From the IMG/VR virus record IMGVR_UViG_3300028840_001133, positions 1 to 23,980 of that record: DNA of 23,980 nt. One strand, written 5' to 3'. This DNA comes from a virus. The translations under genes and the position numbers were made by a program. This document shows positions 15,580 to 21,893 of this stretch, piece by piece. The notes beneath the pieces are model-generated. The model did no database searches and was not told where the DNA came from. It saw only the letters and a list, made by a program, of their open reading frames with translations. Position 1 is the first letter of the stretch, and every line of letters starts with the position of its first letter.

Positions 15580-17637
15580 TTATAAGTCCTCCTCTTGTTC
15601 TGCATAAATTAATGTACAACGACAATTAACTGAAGCTTGACCGGGATATTTTTCACCATTTCCAAAACTTGCTGTTATTGGAATTGGACCCTGTCTTGAA
15701 TTAGAACGATGTGAATCACGAACTCTTTCATCTTTTGCAGTCAACCATTTCTTGTATCTTACACCTTCTTCCTCATATATAGTCATTTGAGATAGATTGA
15801 GTGCAGATGTAACTTCAGTTCTTGCAATAATCGTTGCTCTTGAATTTACCTTATTATATGTACTCTTAATTCTTTTAATTATATCTTGAATGGATTCTCC
15901 ATTATTGATACCATCAAATATCTCTTTGCGAAGTTGTTTGAACACCGTATCATTAACTGTTTTAAACACACCCATTCTAGTTGCTATAACAGATCTGTTA
16001 AGAATTACTTCTCTATCAACTCCTAAAGCGTTATAAGCCATATTCTGTCCTTCTTCTACTATATTGGCAACATAAGGAGTCATTGCTTTGATGAATCTCT
16101 CATCTTCTTCTGATTGAATATTAATTAACTCTTGAAGTTCTACTGGATTATCTTCTACTGCTTTCTCTTCATTAATAAGCTTCAATACTTTACTTCTCTG
16201 GTTGAAGAAGAAACCTTTTACTTTCTTAGCTAATTGCTTCTCTAACTGACCATGCTTTCTATTAAATAACTCAAGTGTTCTTCCTTCAACAGGCTCTGAT
16301 TGCTTTACTTCTTTTTTAACTGGTTTGAAACTTCTCTCTGCTTGTCCCGGTTCTAATGTCTGAACATCATTATCTGATCTTGCACCATCTTCATAAATAT
16401 CAACAGAAGCTGGAACTAAGTTCAGAGGTACATATTTATCATTACCAAGTTCAAGATCTTCTTCAAATCCAAGGTCAAATCTCTCATTCAACTCATTTCT
16501 TGAGAAACCCATTTGAAATAGATCTTTAGCCGCTTTAACATCATCAGCAAACTCTTTTTGAAGTTCATCAACTTTTCTAAAGTCAAATCTACAGTATCTT
16601 CCCGGATAGAACCTTGGAAAGAAATCAGCATTCAGTTTAGCCTGTACTCTTAACAACTGAGGTTTCATAGTCTCTTGCCAGAATATTCTAATTTGTGTTT
16701 CAGCAGTTGCTCTATTGATACCTTCAGTAAAACCAGCCATAACTTTAGGGACACCAAAAACTGATAAAATAACATCTCTTGTGAACTGTCTTGAATCAAT
16801 GAAATCCATTTCTTGTTGTGACAGACCTATGGTATCAAAACTCATACCACCTCTTAGAACTGCTGTTTTATGAGCTTTCACTGCACCTGCATGTTTCTGA
16901 TCCCACATACGAGCAATCTTACGAAGCTCTTCTATTGAAGTATCATCTTCTTCTGGAGTCTTTAGAATAACAGAAGGTACAGCTCCATTACGGAAGAACA
17001 CTTCTTGATATTGAGATGCTTTATAATCAGTATTTGCATCAATACTAATGGCATCCAGAGAAGAGAGACCACGATAAGGATTGTATGGATTATTATTCTT
17101 GAATTGAATTATATCATCTTTTTTCAATTCAAGTGGCTCTTTACCTTTATATATCCATGCTCTAATAGTATTATCAGCATTGAGATCTATTTCCATTATT
17201 CTTGGATCTAAAACAATTATTTCAGCAGGTGCTCGTCTCGTACCCATCCTTTGACCAACACTTTCAACGAAATACCAGAATGCTTCTCCATATAATGTAA
17301 AAAACAGACTTGTTGCAGACCAAAGATCATAAGATGACATATTTTCATTAGGTCTTCTAAAAATATCATATTCTGGTGAAGTTGGAGGAAGTGGATCATT
17401 TGTATTGGCACTGTATATAACCAAAGGAGCAGCAGGAAAGTTCTGTGAGATAATATTCACACATTTATTGACAATATAAGAGTTTTTAGCAGGTTCTTGT
17501 AAAGGACCACCCTTATTAGTGATTAAATACTGCTCTTGGTTCTTCAACCACTGAGAATTGTAATCTTTTGGAATTTGCGAATTGCGAAAGCTTCTTATAA
17601 TTTTGAATGTTTTAATTAAATCATTGATTATAGTCAT
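15580..17637 (-). CDS. Portal protein fused to a MuF-type head domain
   Basis: This 685-residue protein joins two roles. The N-terminal 410 residues or so are an HK97-type portal: YIVNKCVNIISQNFPAAPLVIY, the LYGEAFWYF segment, VFFRNGAVPSVILKTP, and VFGVPKVMAGFTEGINRATAET are characteristic. The portal forms the dodecameric ring through which DNA passes. A charged linker (about 420-470) leads into a C-terminal head-morphogenesis domain of the SPP1 gp7/Mu gpF type, with ARTEVTSALNLSQMTIYEEEG, the KWLTAKDERVRDSHR stretch and a closing NCRC motif. Portal-MuF fusions are known in some phages. It lies 12 bases after TerL. The ribosome site (AGGGA about 11 bases upstream of ATG 17637) is modest. The protein ends EQEEDL, and its final codons contain the protease ribosome site. 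Confidence 0.93.
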   Translation of the reverse strand: MTIINDLIKTFKIIRSFRNSQIPKDYNSQWLKNQEQYLITNKGGPLQEPAKNSYIVNKCVNIISQNFPAAPLVIYSANTNDPLPPTSPEYDIFRRPNENMSSYDLWSATSLFFTLYGEAFWYFVESVGQRMGTRRAPAEIIVLDPRIMEIDLNADNTIRAWIYKGKEPLELKKDDIIQFKNNNPYNPYRGLSSLDAISIDANTDYKASQYQEVFFRNGAVPSVILKTPEEDDTSIEELRKIARMWDQKHAGAVKAHKTAVLRGGMSFDTIGLSQQEMDFIDSRQFTRDVILSVFGVPKVMAGFTEGINRATAETQIRIFWQETMKPQLLRVQAKLNADFFPRFYPGRYCRFDFRKVDELQKEFADDVKAAKDLFQMGFSRNELNERFDLGFEEDLELGNDKYVPLNLVPASVDIYEDGARSDNDVQTLEPGQAERSFKPVKKEVKQSEPVEGRTLELFNRKHGQLEKQLAKKVKGFFFNQRSKVLKLINEEKAVEDNPVELQELINIQSEEDERFIKAMTPYVANIVEEGQNMAYNALGVDREVILNRSVIATRMGVFKTVNDTVFKQLRKEIFDGINNGESIQDIIKRIKSTYNKVNSRATIIARTEVTSALNLSQMTIYEEEGVRYKKWLTAKDERVRDSHRSNSRQGPIPITASFGNGEKYPGQASVNCRCTLIYAEQEEDL

Positions 17638-17649
17638 AGTAGTTTATCC

Positions 17650-19074
17650 CTATAGAAATAAAATTTCTGGTTTAACTTTTTTTCTCTGGCAAAATGTCAT
17701 AACAAAAGCATCTGCTTTGTCTGGTGAACCTATTCCTGGATTTCTTTTCTTGTATTCAGGTTTAGGTTCAACGAAGAATTTACCAGAAGAATGTGGTTTT
17801 GATCTAACTGTAGTGAGTTGCTCAATCAGTTCAAGATCTTTAGGAATCTCTGGTTCCTCATCTCTAAACCAATCTCTAGCGTTCGCCCACCACTCAGCTT
17901 TTTGATTAGCGTGAAACTTTGGATTTGAAGCTTTCTCATGTGCAATAGCTGGATGCACTGGCAATTTCAACTCTCTTAATCTGTCATATGCTCCTTTACC
18001 AAGTGATACAGAGTCCACGAAAATTTTTTTCGGACGGTATTCTTTATGGCAAGTCTGATATTCCTTAACTATACGACCTACCAGCTTCATTGAATCGGCT
18101 TCTTTCCACACTTTTATATCCTTGAATACATGTGGCCCCTGTCTTTTTATTAATATTGAACTGTCACCGCCACTTGTAGCAACATCAACACCCCAATATA
18201 TCTCTCCATCAGGACTCTTAGTTCTCTCACTGGCCTCATTAACAAGATCCCACGGAATAATAGAATCATCTTCACGAGTGGGAAACTCACCAAGTACCTC
18301 AATTCTATAGGTATTTGACTCTTTACCATACATTCTTTCCCAAGCACGAATAGACTCTCTTGTAACAAACTTTGAATTTAAGGCACTCATGGTTATCTGT
18401 TTATAGATTTCACCATTAGATGGTCTAAAACTCTCAAAGAAGAATCCTGATAATCTTCTTGGATTAGACAACATTATCAAATAGTTCTCTTCTTCAGTCA
18501 AAGAACCGAATATCGCTCTAAATATAGCGTCATCAACACCAGAGGCTTCATCTATAAGATACATCATGTTCTCAGAGTGTGATCCAGCCATAGCCTCTGG
18601 ATTCTCTTTCTTGGATGTCCTCTGAATACAAAACCATGTAGAAGGAAACGATTTATGTTTAATCTGTGTAGCCTGAACCTCAAAATCATCCTTGAACAAC
18701 GGATGCATGTCCTGATGTAATACAGCAATCGTTGGCCATATAGCTCCAGCTATAGTACCACCCGATGCTGCTGTAACAAAGAGCTGTGCATTGTATCTCG
18801 TACACAGAAACCACCATATAGCTATACCAGCACACCAAGTTTTACCAGCACCACGACCAGACTTAATAGTGAGCTTCTTATTTGTAACCAATGAGTTCAG
18901 GACTTCAGTCTGTTGTTTATCAGGATATACATTCAATATCTGTTGAGCAAACAACACAGGATTTCTATAATACAACAACATCAACTCAACCAACTCATCC
19001 TGTACATTATCAGATGGCTGTAACTGTGTCTCTATTGCTCTAATAGGCTGATTAGTCAATGTCGGTGATAACAT
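17650..19074 (-). CDS. terL: Terminase large subunit
   Basis: This 474-residue protein is the packaging motor. ATG 19074 is chosen because GGAGG lies 5 bases before it; an in-frame ATG at 19086 adds four residues but has a poor site. The ATPase domain has the Walker A motif SGRGAGKT at 72-79 and the Walker B segment MMYLIDEAS with D175-E176. The nuclease domain has the RNase H-like acidic residues D297 (WGVDVATSGGD), D354 (KIFVDSVSLG) and the D452/D455 pair (SPDKADA). All key residues are present, and the length is normal. The start overlaps the small subunit gene by 23 bases. The gene is followed after 12 bases by the portal. The type of packaging (cos, pac or other) cannot be told from this sequence. 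Confidence 0.95.
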   Translation of the reverse strand: MLSPTLTNQPIRAIETQLQPSDNVQDELVELMLLYYRNPVLFAQQILNVYPDKQQTEVLNSLVTNKKLTIKSGRGAGKTWCAGIAIWWFLCTRYNAQLFVTAASGGTIAGAIWPTIAVLHQDMHPLFKDDFEVQATQIKHKSFPSTWFCIQRTSKKENPEAMAGSHSENMMYLIDEASGVDDAIFRAIFGSLTEEENYLIMLSNPRRLSGFFFESFRPSNGEIYKQITMSALNSKFVTRESIRAWERMYGKESNTYRIEVLGEFPTREDDSIIPWDLVNEASERTKSPDGEIYWGVDVATSGGDSSILIKRQGPHVFKDIKVWKEADSMKLVGRIVKEYQTCHKEYRPKKIFVDSVSLGKGAYDRLRELKLPVHPAIAHEKASNPKFHANQKAEWWANARDWFRDEEPEIPKDLELIEQLTTVRSKPHSSGKFFVEPKPEYKKRNPGIGSPDKADAFVMTFCQRKKVKPEILFL

Positions 19075-19579
19075 CCGCTCCTCCATTTATGACTTTCAAC
19101 CTACTCTTATTCTCATTGATAAGTTTAGCTATTCTATGCATCTTAGTATCTATGGTCATATCCACCTGTTGATCAACATGCAATGTATCAGATGGTTTTC
19201 CAAACATATAATGCAAAGCCAACTCCAATGCTTTAAATCGTATATGAGCGGGATATTTCTCTTTTCTATAAGTTGTATTAGGATGCTCCTTCAACCACTC
19301 TTCATAATCATAGTTGATAATCTCGTGTAATTTCTTAACAAGAGCAAAACCATCAGCACCAAACCTCTTTCTAAGCTGATTCTTGAGATCTTTCTGTAAT
19401 TTAGCTTTACCATCACGATTTAAATTAGATCCTTTAACCAACCTACCAGTTTCAGTTTCTCTGGCCACACCATTGGGATACAGAGTATATTTAGATGGAT
19501 CTTTCAACACTATCTCTTTAGTTGTCTCGCTCAACTCTGCTAAATACTGTTCAGAAAGCTTATCTTCTGAAGTAGTCAT
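19052..19579 (-). CDS. terS: Probable terminase small subunit
   Basis: This 175-residue protein lies directly before TerL and overlaps it, the normal place of the small subunit that recognises the packaging site. ATG 19579 (MTTSEDKLSEQYLAEL) is favoured because an AGGAGG ends 6 bases before it; two adjacent ATG codons just upstream leave shorter spacing. The sequence is mostly helical and charged, with a central basic region (LNRDGKAKLQKDLKNQLRKRFG) that could bind DNA, a middle helix HIRFKALELALHYMFGKPSD and a C-terminal KMHRIAKLINENKSRLKVING. I do not see a textbook helix-turn-helix motif. The MFGKP segment occurs in many small subunits. The call rests on position, size and that motif. Confidence 0.78.
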   Translation of the reverse strand: MTTSEDKLSEQYLAELSETTKEIVLKDPSKYTLYPNGVARETETGRLVKGSNLNRDGKAKLQKDLKNQLRKRFGADGFALVKKLHEIINYDYEEWLKEHPNTTYRKEKYPAHIRFKALELALHYMFGKPSDTLHVDQQVDMTIDTKMHRIAKLINENKSRLKVINGGADVITDID

Positions 19580-19856
19580 CATCATCCTCCTCATTACTAA
19601 CACCTAAATCCAATGGTACACCACATCTTGGACAGAACAACTGTGTTTTAGATATATGAAACTCTTTCTTACATTCAACACACCATCTCGGATAAGAACC
19701 CTTGATTCTTTTCTCTTTTTCTTGCTTTTCATATTTCTCTAATAGGTCTTCCACTGAAAACCCCACATCCTCTATAACTGGATTGTTATCCTCTGCTGTT
19801 TCCCATAATAGTATACCATTAGTCTCTATTGAGTTATGTTTATCTATATTGTTCAT
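19560..19856 (-). CDS. 98-residue zinc-ribbon protein, first gene of the late operon
   Basis: This protein starts the leftward virion operon, before TerS. Residues about 1-55 are acidic and helical, with KYEKQEKEKR. A zinc ribbon follows with C59-x2-C62 (CVECKKEF) and C75-x2-C78 (CPRCGVPLDLG), and the tail is very acidic (SNEEDDDD). ATG 19856 has AAGGAG 8 bases upstream, directly beside a small hairpin. The gene overlaps the TerS start by 20 bases, and the TerS ribosome site lies inside it, so the two are likely coupled. It may help terminase function or DNA recognition, but no family is recognised. Confidence 0.82.
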   Translation of the reverse strand: MNNIDKHNSIETNGILLWETAEDNNPVIEDVGFSVEDLLEKYEKQEKEKRIKGSYPRWCVECKKEFHISKTQLFCPRCGVPLDLGVSNEEDDDDYFRR

Positions 19857-19864
19857 GATACGCT

Positions 19865-19891
19865 CTCCTTCATTCTTTTGTTCTCTGAATG
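19865..19891 (-). promoter_or_regulatory. Leader hairpin next to the ribosome site of the 98-residue gene
   Basis: In the leftward RNA, CAUUC at 19891-19887 pairs with GAAUG at 19875-19871, a 5-bp stem whose 11-base loop is AGAGAACAAAA. The AAGGAG ribosome site (19870-19865) follows at once. The same loop start occurs in the hairpin before the HNH gene (7305-7274). The two leaders share 14 bases, CAGAGAACAAAAGA. A protein-binding translational control site is possible but not shown. Confidence 0.35.
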
Positions 19892-19916
19892 TTAAACTGT
19901 TGGGACTTTCCTTAGT

Positions 19917-19946
19917 ATTTTATTAGGAAGAAATATATAAACTCAA
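19917..19946 (-). promoter_or_regulatory. Candidate promoter of the leftward virion operon
   Basis: On the minus strand a TTGAGT (19946-19941) and a TAAAAT (19922-19917) are 18 bases apart. They match the sigma-70 consensus in 4 of 6 and 5 of 6 positions, and they lie about 60 bases before the first gene of the operon. In an AT-rich sequence such matches arise easily, so this is a position-supported candidate only. Confidence 0.38.
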
Positions 19947-19969
19947 ACTTTAGAGAGGTATAATATAAA

Positions 19970-20125
19970 ATGAAAAAAATTTTAATTCAGATTTATATAG
20001 ACGATGAACTAAGAGATTTTATAAAAGAGGCTGCCCGCGTTAATGATCGTAGTCTGAGTTCTTATATTAGGACTGTTATGAAAACGAGAGCCGAGAGGGA
20101 TCTTGGGAAAGAGTTTAAGAAATAA
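19970..20125 (+). CDS. Small ribbon-helix-helix DNA-binding protein
   Basis: This 51-residue protein has the whole pattern of an Arc/MetJ-type ribbon-helix-helix repressor. A short strand (ILIQIYID, about 4-11) is followed by helix A (DELRDFIKEAARVN), a turn with NDRSLSSY, and helix B (YIRTVMKTRAERD). These proteins bind DNA as dimers through the strand pair and often control their own genes. The gene reads rightward, divergent from the virion operon, about 110 bases from it. Three 25-bp tandem repeats begin 27 bases after its stop and could be its binding sites. A GAGAGG lies about 11 bases before the ATG. A TATAAT at 19959-19964 is very close to the ATG and may be chance. Confidence 0.82.
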   Translation: MKKILIQIYIDDELRDFIKEAARVNDRSLSSYIRTVMKTRAERDLGKEFKK

Positions 20126-20151
20126 TATTGAGTATTCTATTCTAAATGAGG

Positions 20152-20226
20152 TCTAATAAGATAGTTATCTTGGAACTCTAATAAGATTTTGATCATGGAA
20201 CTCTAATAAGATAGTTATCATGGAAC
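20152..20226 (+). repeat. Three 25-bp tandem repeats (iteron- or operator-like)
   Basis: Copies occupy 20152-20176, 20177-20201 and 20202-20226 without gaps. All begin TCTAATAAGAT and end TGGAAC, with differences only in the middle. The first copy has a near-palindrome AAGATA-GT-TATCTT, and the third keeps GATA-GT-TATC. They lie just after the RHH gene and end exactly where the left long inverted repeat begins. Confidence 0.9.
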
Positions 20227-20255
20227 TGGTCCGTCAGTTAACATGGAGCAGGGCC
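20226..20255 (+). repeat. Left arm of long-range inverted repeat
   Basis: The arm is CTGGTCCGT, then 9 variable bases, then TGGAGCAGGGCC. Its inverted partner is at 21077-21106, with the same 9 + 9 + 12 layout and both outer blocks perfect. Confidence 0.88.
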
Positions 20256-20320
20256 TCAAACCTATTTCAATCATGGATTCATAATGACAGTTGTTAGAAT
20301 GATAATGTGGGGGAAGGGCC

Positions 20321-20351
20321 TTTTATAAAAATACACAAAAAAATTTTTTGT
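20321..20351 (+). repeat. AT-rich palindrome pair
   Basis: TTTTATAAAA (20321-20330) is a perfect palindrome. ACA6-A-T6GT (20335-20351) is a 17-base palindrome around a central A. Such tracts bend or melt easily and occur at origins; a role is not shown. Confidence 0.6.
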
Positions 20352-20526
20352 AATTGATGTTTTATGAAAATCGAAAATTCTATTCACACGATTGATATAT
20401 AGACAGGCCCACTTCCCGAGATTGCCCGATGGCCCCTATCCCCCCTTGAATGGCCCACAATATGAGTTACATTCCTGATTACATGCTTGGATTTCTACTC
20501 CAGTATGTTTTCTTTGTTATGTTTCC

Positions 20527-20566
20527 ATGTCTCCTTATGTTTAATGGACACAGAACTAGGAGACAT
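20527..20566 (+). repeat. 9-bp inverted repeat with 22-base loop
   Basis: ATGTCTCCT (20527-20535) is perfectly complementary to AGGAGACAT (20558-20566). It could form a hairpin or bind a dimeric protein. Confidence 0.6.
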
Positions 20567-20605
20567 TCCAGTTTACAATATGCATCATTGACCATCAAAG
20601 GTTAA

Positions 20606-20694
20606 AGGTGTATGGCATATCGCATAGGGCATGGGGTGTGGGACATGTTTAATTGAAGATGTAATGCGGAAGGTATATGGCATAGTGCATAGGG
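20606..20694 (+). repeat. Imperfect 24-bp direct repeat pair
   Basis: Copies at 20606-20629 and 20671-20694, 65 bases apart, both read AGGTxTATGGCATA then two variable bases and GCATAGGG. Further GCAT/ATAGGGG fragments follow each copy, giving a degenerate satellite-like patch. Confidence 0.65.
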
Positions 20695-20785
20695 GATAGT
20701 AATAGGGGAGTGGAGTGGGGGAATGAAGAGACGAGTCTGGAAACTGTTTCTGGTTTTGTTTCCCGGGAATGTGGGCATGCAATAA

Positions 20786-20833
20786 TAGAAGAATAGAAGA
20801 GTAGAAGAATTCTTCTGTTCTTCTGTTCTTCTA
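20786..20833 (+). repeat. 48-nt hairpin of six 8-nt units
   Basis: The left half is TAGAAGAA, TAGAAGAG, TAGAAGAA and the right half is TTCTTCTG, TTCTTCTG, TTCTTCTA. In rightward RNA all 24 positions can pair, 21 by Watson-Crick and 3 as G-U pairs, with no loop beyond the central turn. The leftward RNA would have A-C mismatches at the same three places. It sits where the G-rich left flank changes to the C-rich right flank. Confidence 0.9.
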
Positions 20834-21076
20834 CAATCTCTTGTGATTCTGATAACATACATAATAATCTGGCCCATCCCCCATTCTGTCCCGGCACAAC
20901 TTTACCTCACAATCTTAGACTATGATTAAGAAAATACACCCAACATACAATCCGAGTTAATCCCCTATCATTACCACAGTTTATCCCGATTTCCAATCCA
21001 CTCCCCAATCTTCCTAGGCCACTGGGATTAAGTCCCATTTCTAATACCATATGTAAAACCTATACCCCTATGGCTT

Positions 21077-21106
21077 GGCCCTGCTCCACAGAATCTAACG
21101 GACCAG
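21077..21106 (-). repeat. Right arm of long-range inverted repeat
   Basis: This is the inverted partner of 20226-20255. On the minus strand it reads CTGGTCCGT, nine variable bases, then TGGAGCAGGGCC. The outer ends of the two arms are 881 bp apart. Confidence 0.88.
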
Positions 21107-21148
21107 ATCTTAGTTAATTTCCCAGTTTAAATTCGGGACTTTTTTATT

Positions 21149-21176
21149 TTTACCTCTAACAAACATATACTATAAA
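21149..21176 (+). promoter_or_regulatory. Candidate promoter of the rightward Cys-rich gene cluster
   Basis: TTTACC (21149-21154) and TATAAA (21171-21176) are 16 bases apart, about 30 bases before the first gene. The -35 match is weak. An alternative -10, TATACT, lies at 21166-21171. It is supported mainly by position. Confidence 0.35.
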
Positions 21177-21178
21177 AA

Positions 21179-21199
21179 ATCTAGACTTAATCTAGGGAG
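21179..21199 (+). promoter_or_regulatory. Dyad beside the ribosome site of the first Cys-rich gene
   Basis: CTAGA (21181-21185) and TCTAG (21191-21195) form a 5-bp dyad, and the AGGGAGG ribosome site begins within its right edge. ATCTAG also occurs twice 11 bases apart (21179 and 21190), about one helical turn. It could be an operator or an RNA hairpin. Confidence 0.35.
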
Positions 21200-21207
21200 G
21201 AATTAAA

Positions 21208-21582
21208 ATGGCAAACTTAACAACTAAAGAAGTAAGACACATTAAATCTATGGAGAACTATGATGGAATCTATACCTGTCATAACTGTAACGGTAAAGTT
21301 GTACAACAATTTCGTATTGAAGCACTGGCTAAGAGTATGGTTGAAGATGAACACAGATATGAGTTTATGTGTGAAGCATGTGAGAACTGTGCATACTATG
21401 GAGTAGAGTGTGAAGGTGAAGACTATACCTGTGATGATGTTTTGGATAAAATATCTGAAGCTTCTGAGGAAATGATGGAACTATACATGGATGCTGCCAA
21501 AGAAGAAATAGGTGTATGTTCTGTATGTAATGGTACTGGTGTTGTAGATTTCGTTACTCATTGTATGAAGAAAGCTGCTTAA
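21208..21582 (+). CDS. Cys-rich protein 1 with DnaJ-like CxxCxG motifs
   Basis: This 124-residue protein has ten cysteines. The first motif is CHNCNG at 24-29; a middle group is at C55, C58, C61, C68 and C75; the last motif, CSVCNGTGVVDFVTHCM, begins at C104. Paired CxxCxGxG motifs bind zinc in DnaJ and related proteins, so a zinc-binding fold is likely, though there is no J domain. The ending pattern CxGTGxVDF is shared with the next two proteins, which points to tandem duplication. An AGGGAGG site lies 7-8 bases before the ATG. It is the first gene of the rightward cluster. I do not recognise a named family; possible roles are nucleic-acid binding or binding of a host protein. Confidence 0.85.
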   Translation: MANLTTKEVRHIKSMENYDGIYTCHNCNGKVVQQFRIEALAKSMVEDEHRYEFMCEACENCAYYGVECEGEDYTCDDVLDKISEASEEMMELYMDAAKEEIGVCSVCNGTGVVDFVTHCMKKAA

Positions 21583-21598
21583 AGAGGAGGAATTAAAA

Positions 21599-21889
21599 AT
21601 GGAATACAAAGTTTATACTGTTTATACTTCTAATGAAAGACCGGACTGTAATGGTAACTTTACTTGTAGGTCTTGTATGGGTTCTGGTGTGGATGATAGT
21701 AAGGTGATACCTGTTGCTTTGGTACTTGCTGGTGAATCTTGCCCGGAAGGTGAGTATGTAACACAATGGTCTGCTGAAAGATATAAAGAATTTATAGAGG
21801 AAGCGGAAAAGAAAAAAGAATGTGCTTGTCCGAAATGTGATGGTACTGGAAGTGTGGATTTCTTTAGACATGCTATGAGGGGAGATTAA
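21599..21889 (+). CDS. Cys-rich protein 2 with DnaJ-like CxxCxG motifs
   Basis: This 96-residue protein has the motif CRSCMGSG at 23-30 and CPKCDGTGSVDFFRHAM at 77-93, flanking a middle region with a helix rich in E and K (ERYKEFIEEAEKKKE). Additional cysteines are C17, C48 and C75. Both CxxCxGxG motifs are complete, so the pair could form one zinc site. The closing block matches that of its two neighbours. The ribosome site GAGGAGGAATTAAAA is almost the same as that of protein 1, in keeping with duplication of a gene together with its leader. No known family is recognised. Confidence 0.85.
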   Translation: MEYKVYTVYTSNERPDCNGNFTCRSCMGSGVDDSKVIPVALVLAGESCPEGEYVTQWSAERYKEFIEEAEKKKECACPKCDGTGSVDFFRHAMRGD

Positions 21890-21893
21890 TCTT

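Larger units (their letters stand above)
20126..21207 (+). other. Structured non-coding region, about 1.08 kb
   Basis: No credible gene was found here on either strand. The open frames present are short, low in complexity (for example proline-, histidine- and tyrosine-rich on the minus strand at 20585-20897) and lack ribosome sites. The region holds tandem repeats, 30-nt inverted repeats, a 48-nt hairpin, several palindromes and a switch of G/C strand bias, listed separately. GGCCC or GGGCC occurs seven times between 20251 and 21081, much more densely than elsewhere in the window. Location between divergent gene blocks and near terminase suits an origin, a packaging site or a regulatory centre. 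Confidence 0.85.

Noticed and set aside
19959-19969. TATAAT at 19959-19964 as promoter of the first RHH gene
   Set aside because: No -35 element is at a suitable distance, and it would start RNA at or after the ATG.
20152-20226. CRISPR array
   Set aside because: The repeats are contiguous with no spacers and no cas gene is present.
20585-20897. Overlapping minus-strand frames of 65, 91 and 82 codons in the non-coding region
   Set aside because: They are low-complexity, rich in P, H, Y and S, have no ribosome site and read through repeats and the hairpin.
20226-21106. Insertion sequence bounded by the inverted repeats
   Set aside because: No transposase or remnant of one is present and no target duplication was seen at the ends.
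21121-21150. Terminator before the first Cys-rich gene (TCCC ... GGGA followed by T-rich sequence)
   Set aside because: The stem is only 4 bp with an 11-base loop, and it lies where a promoter is expected.
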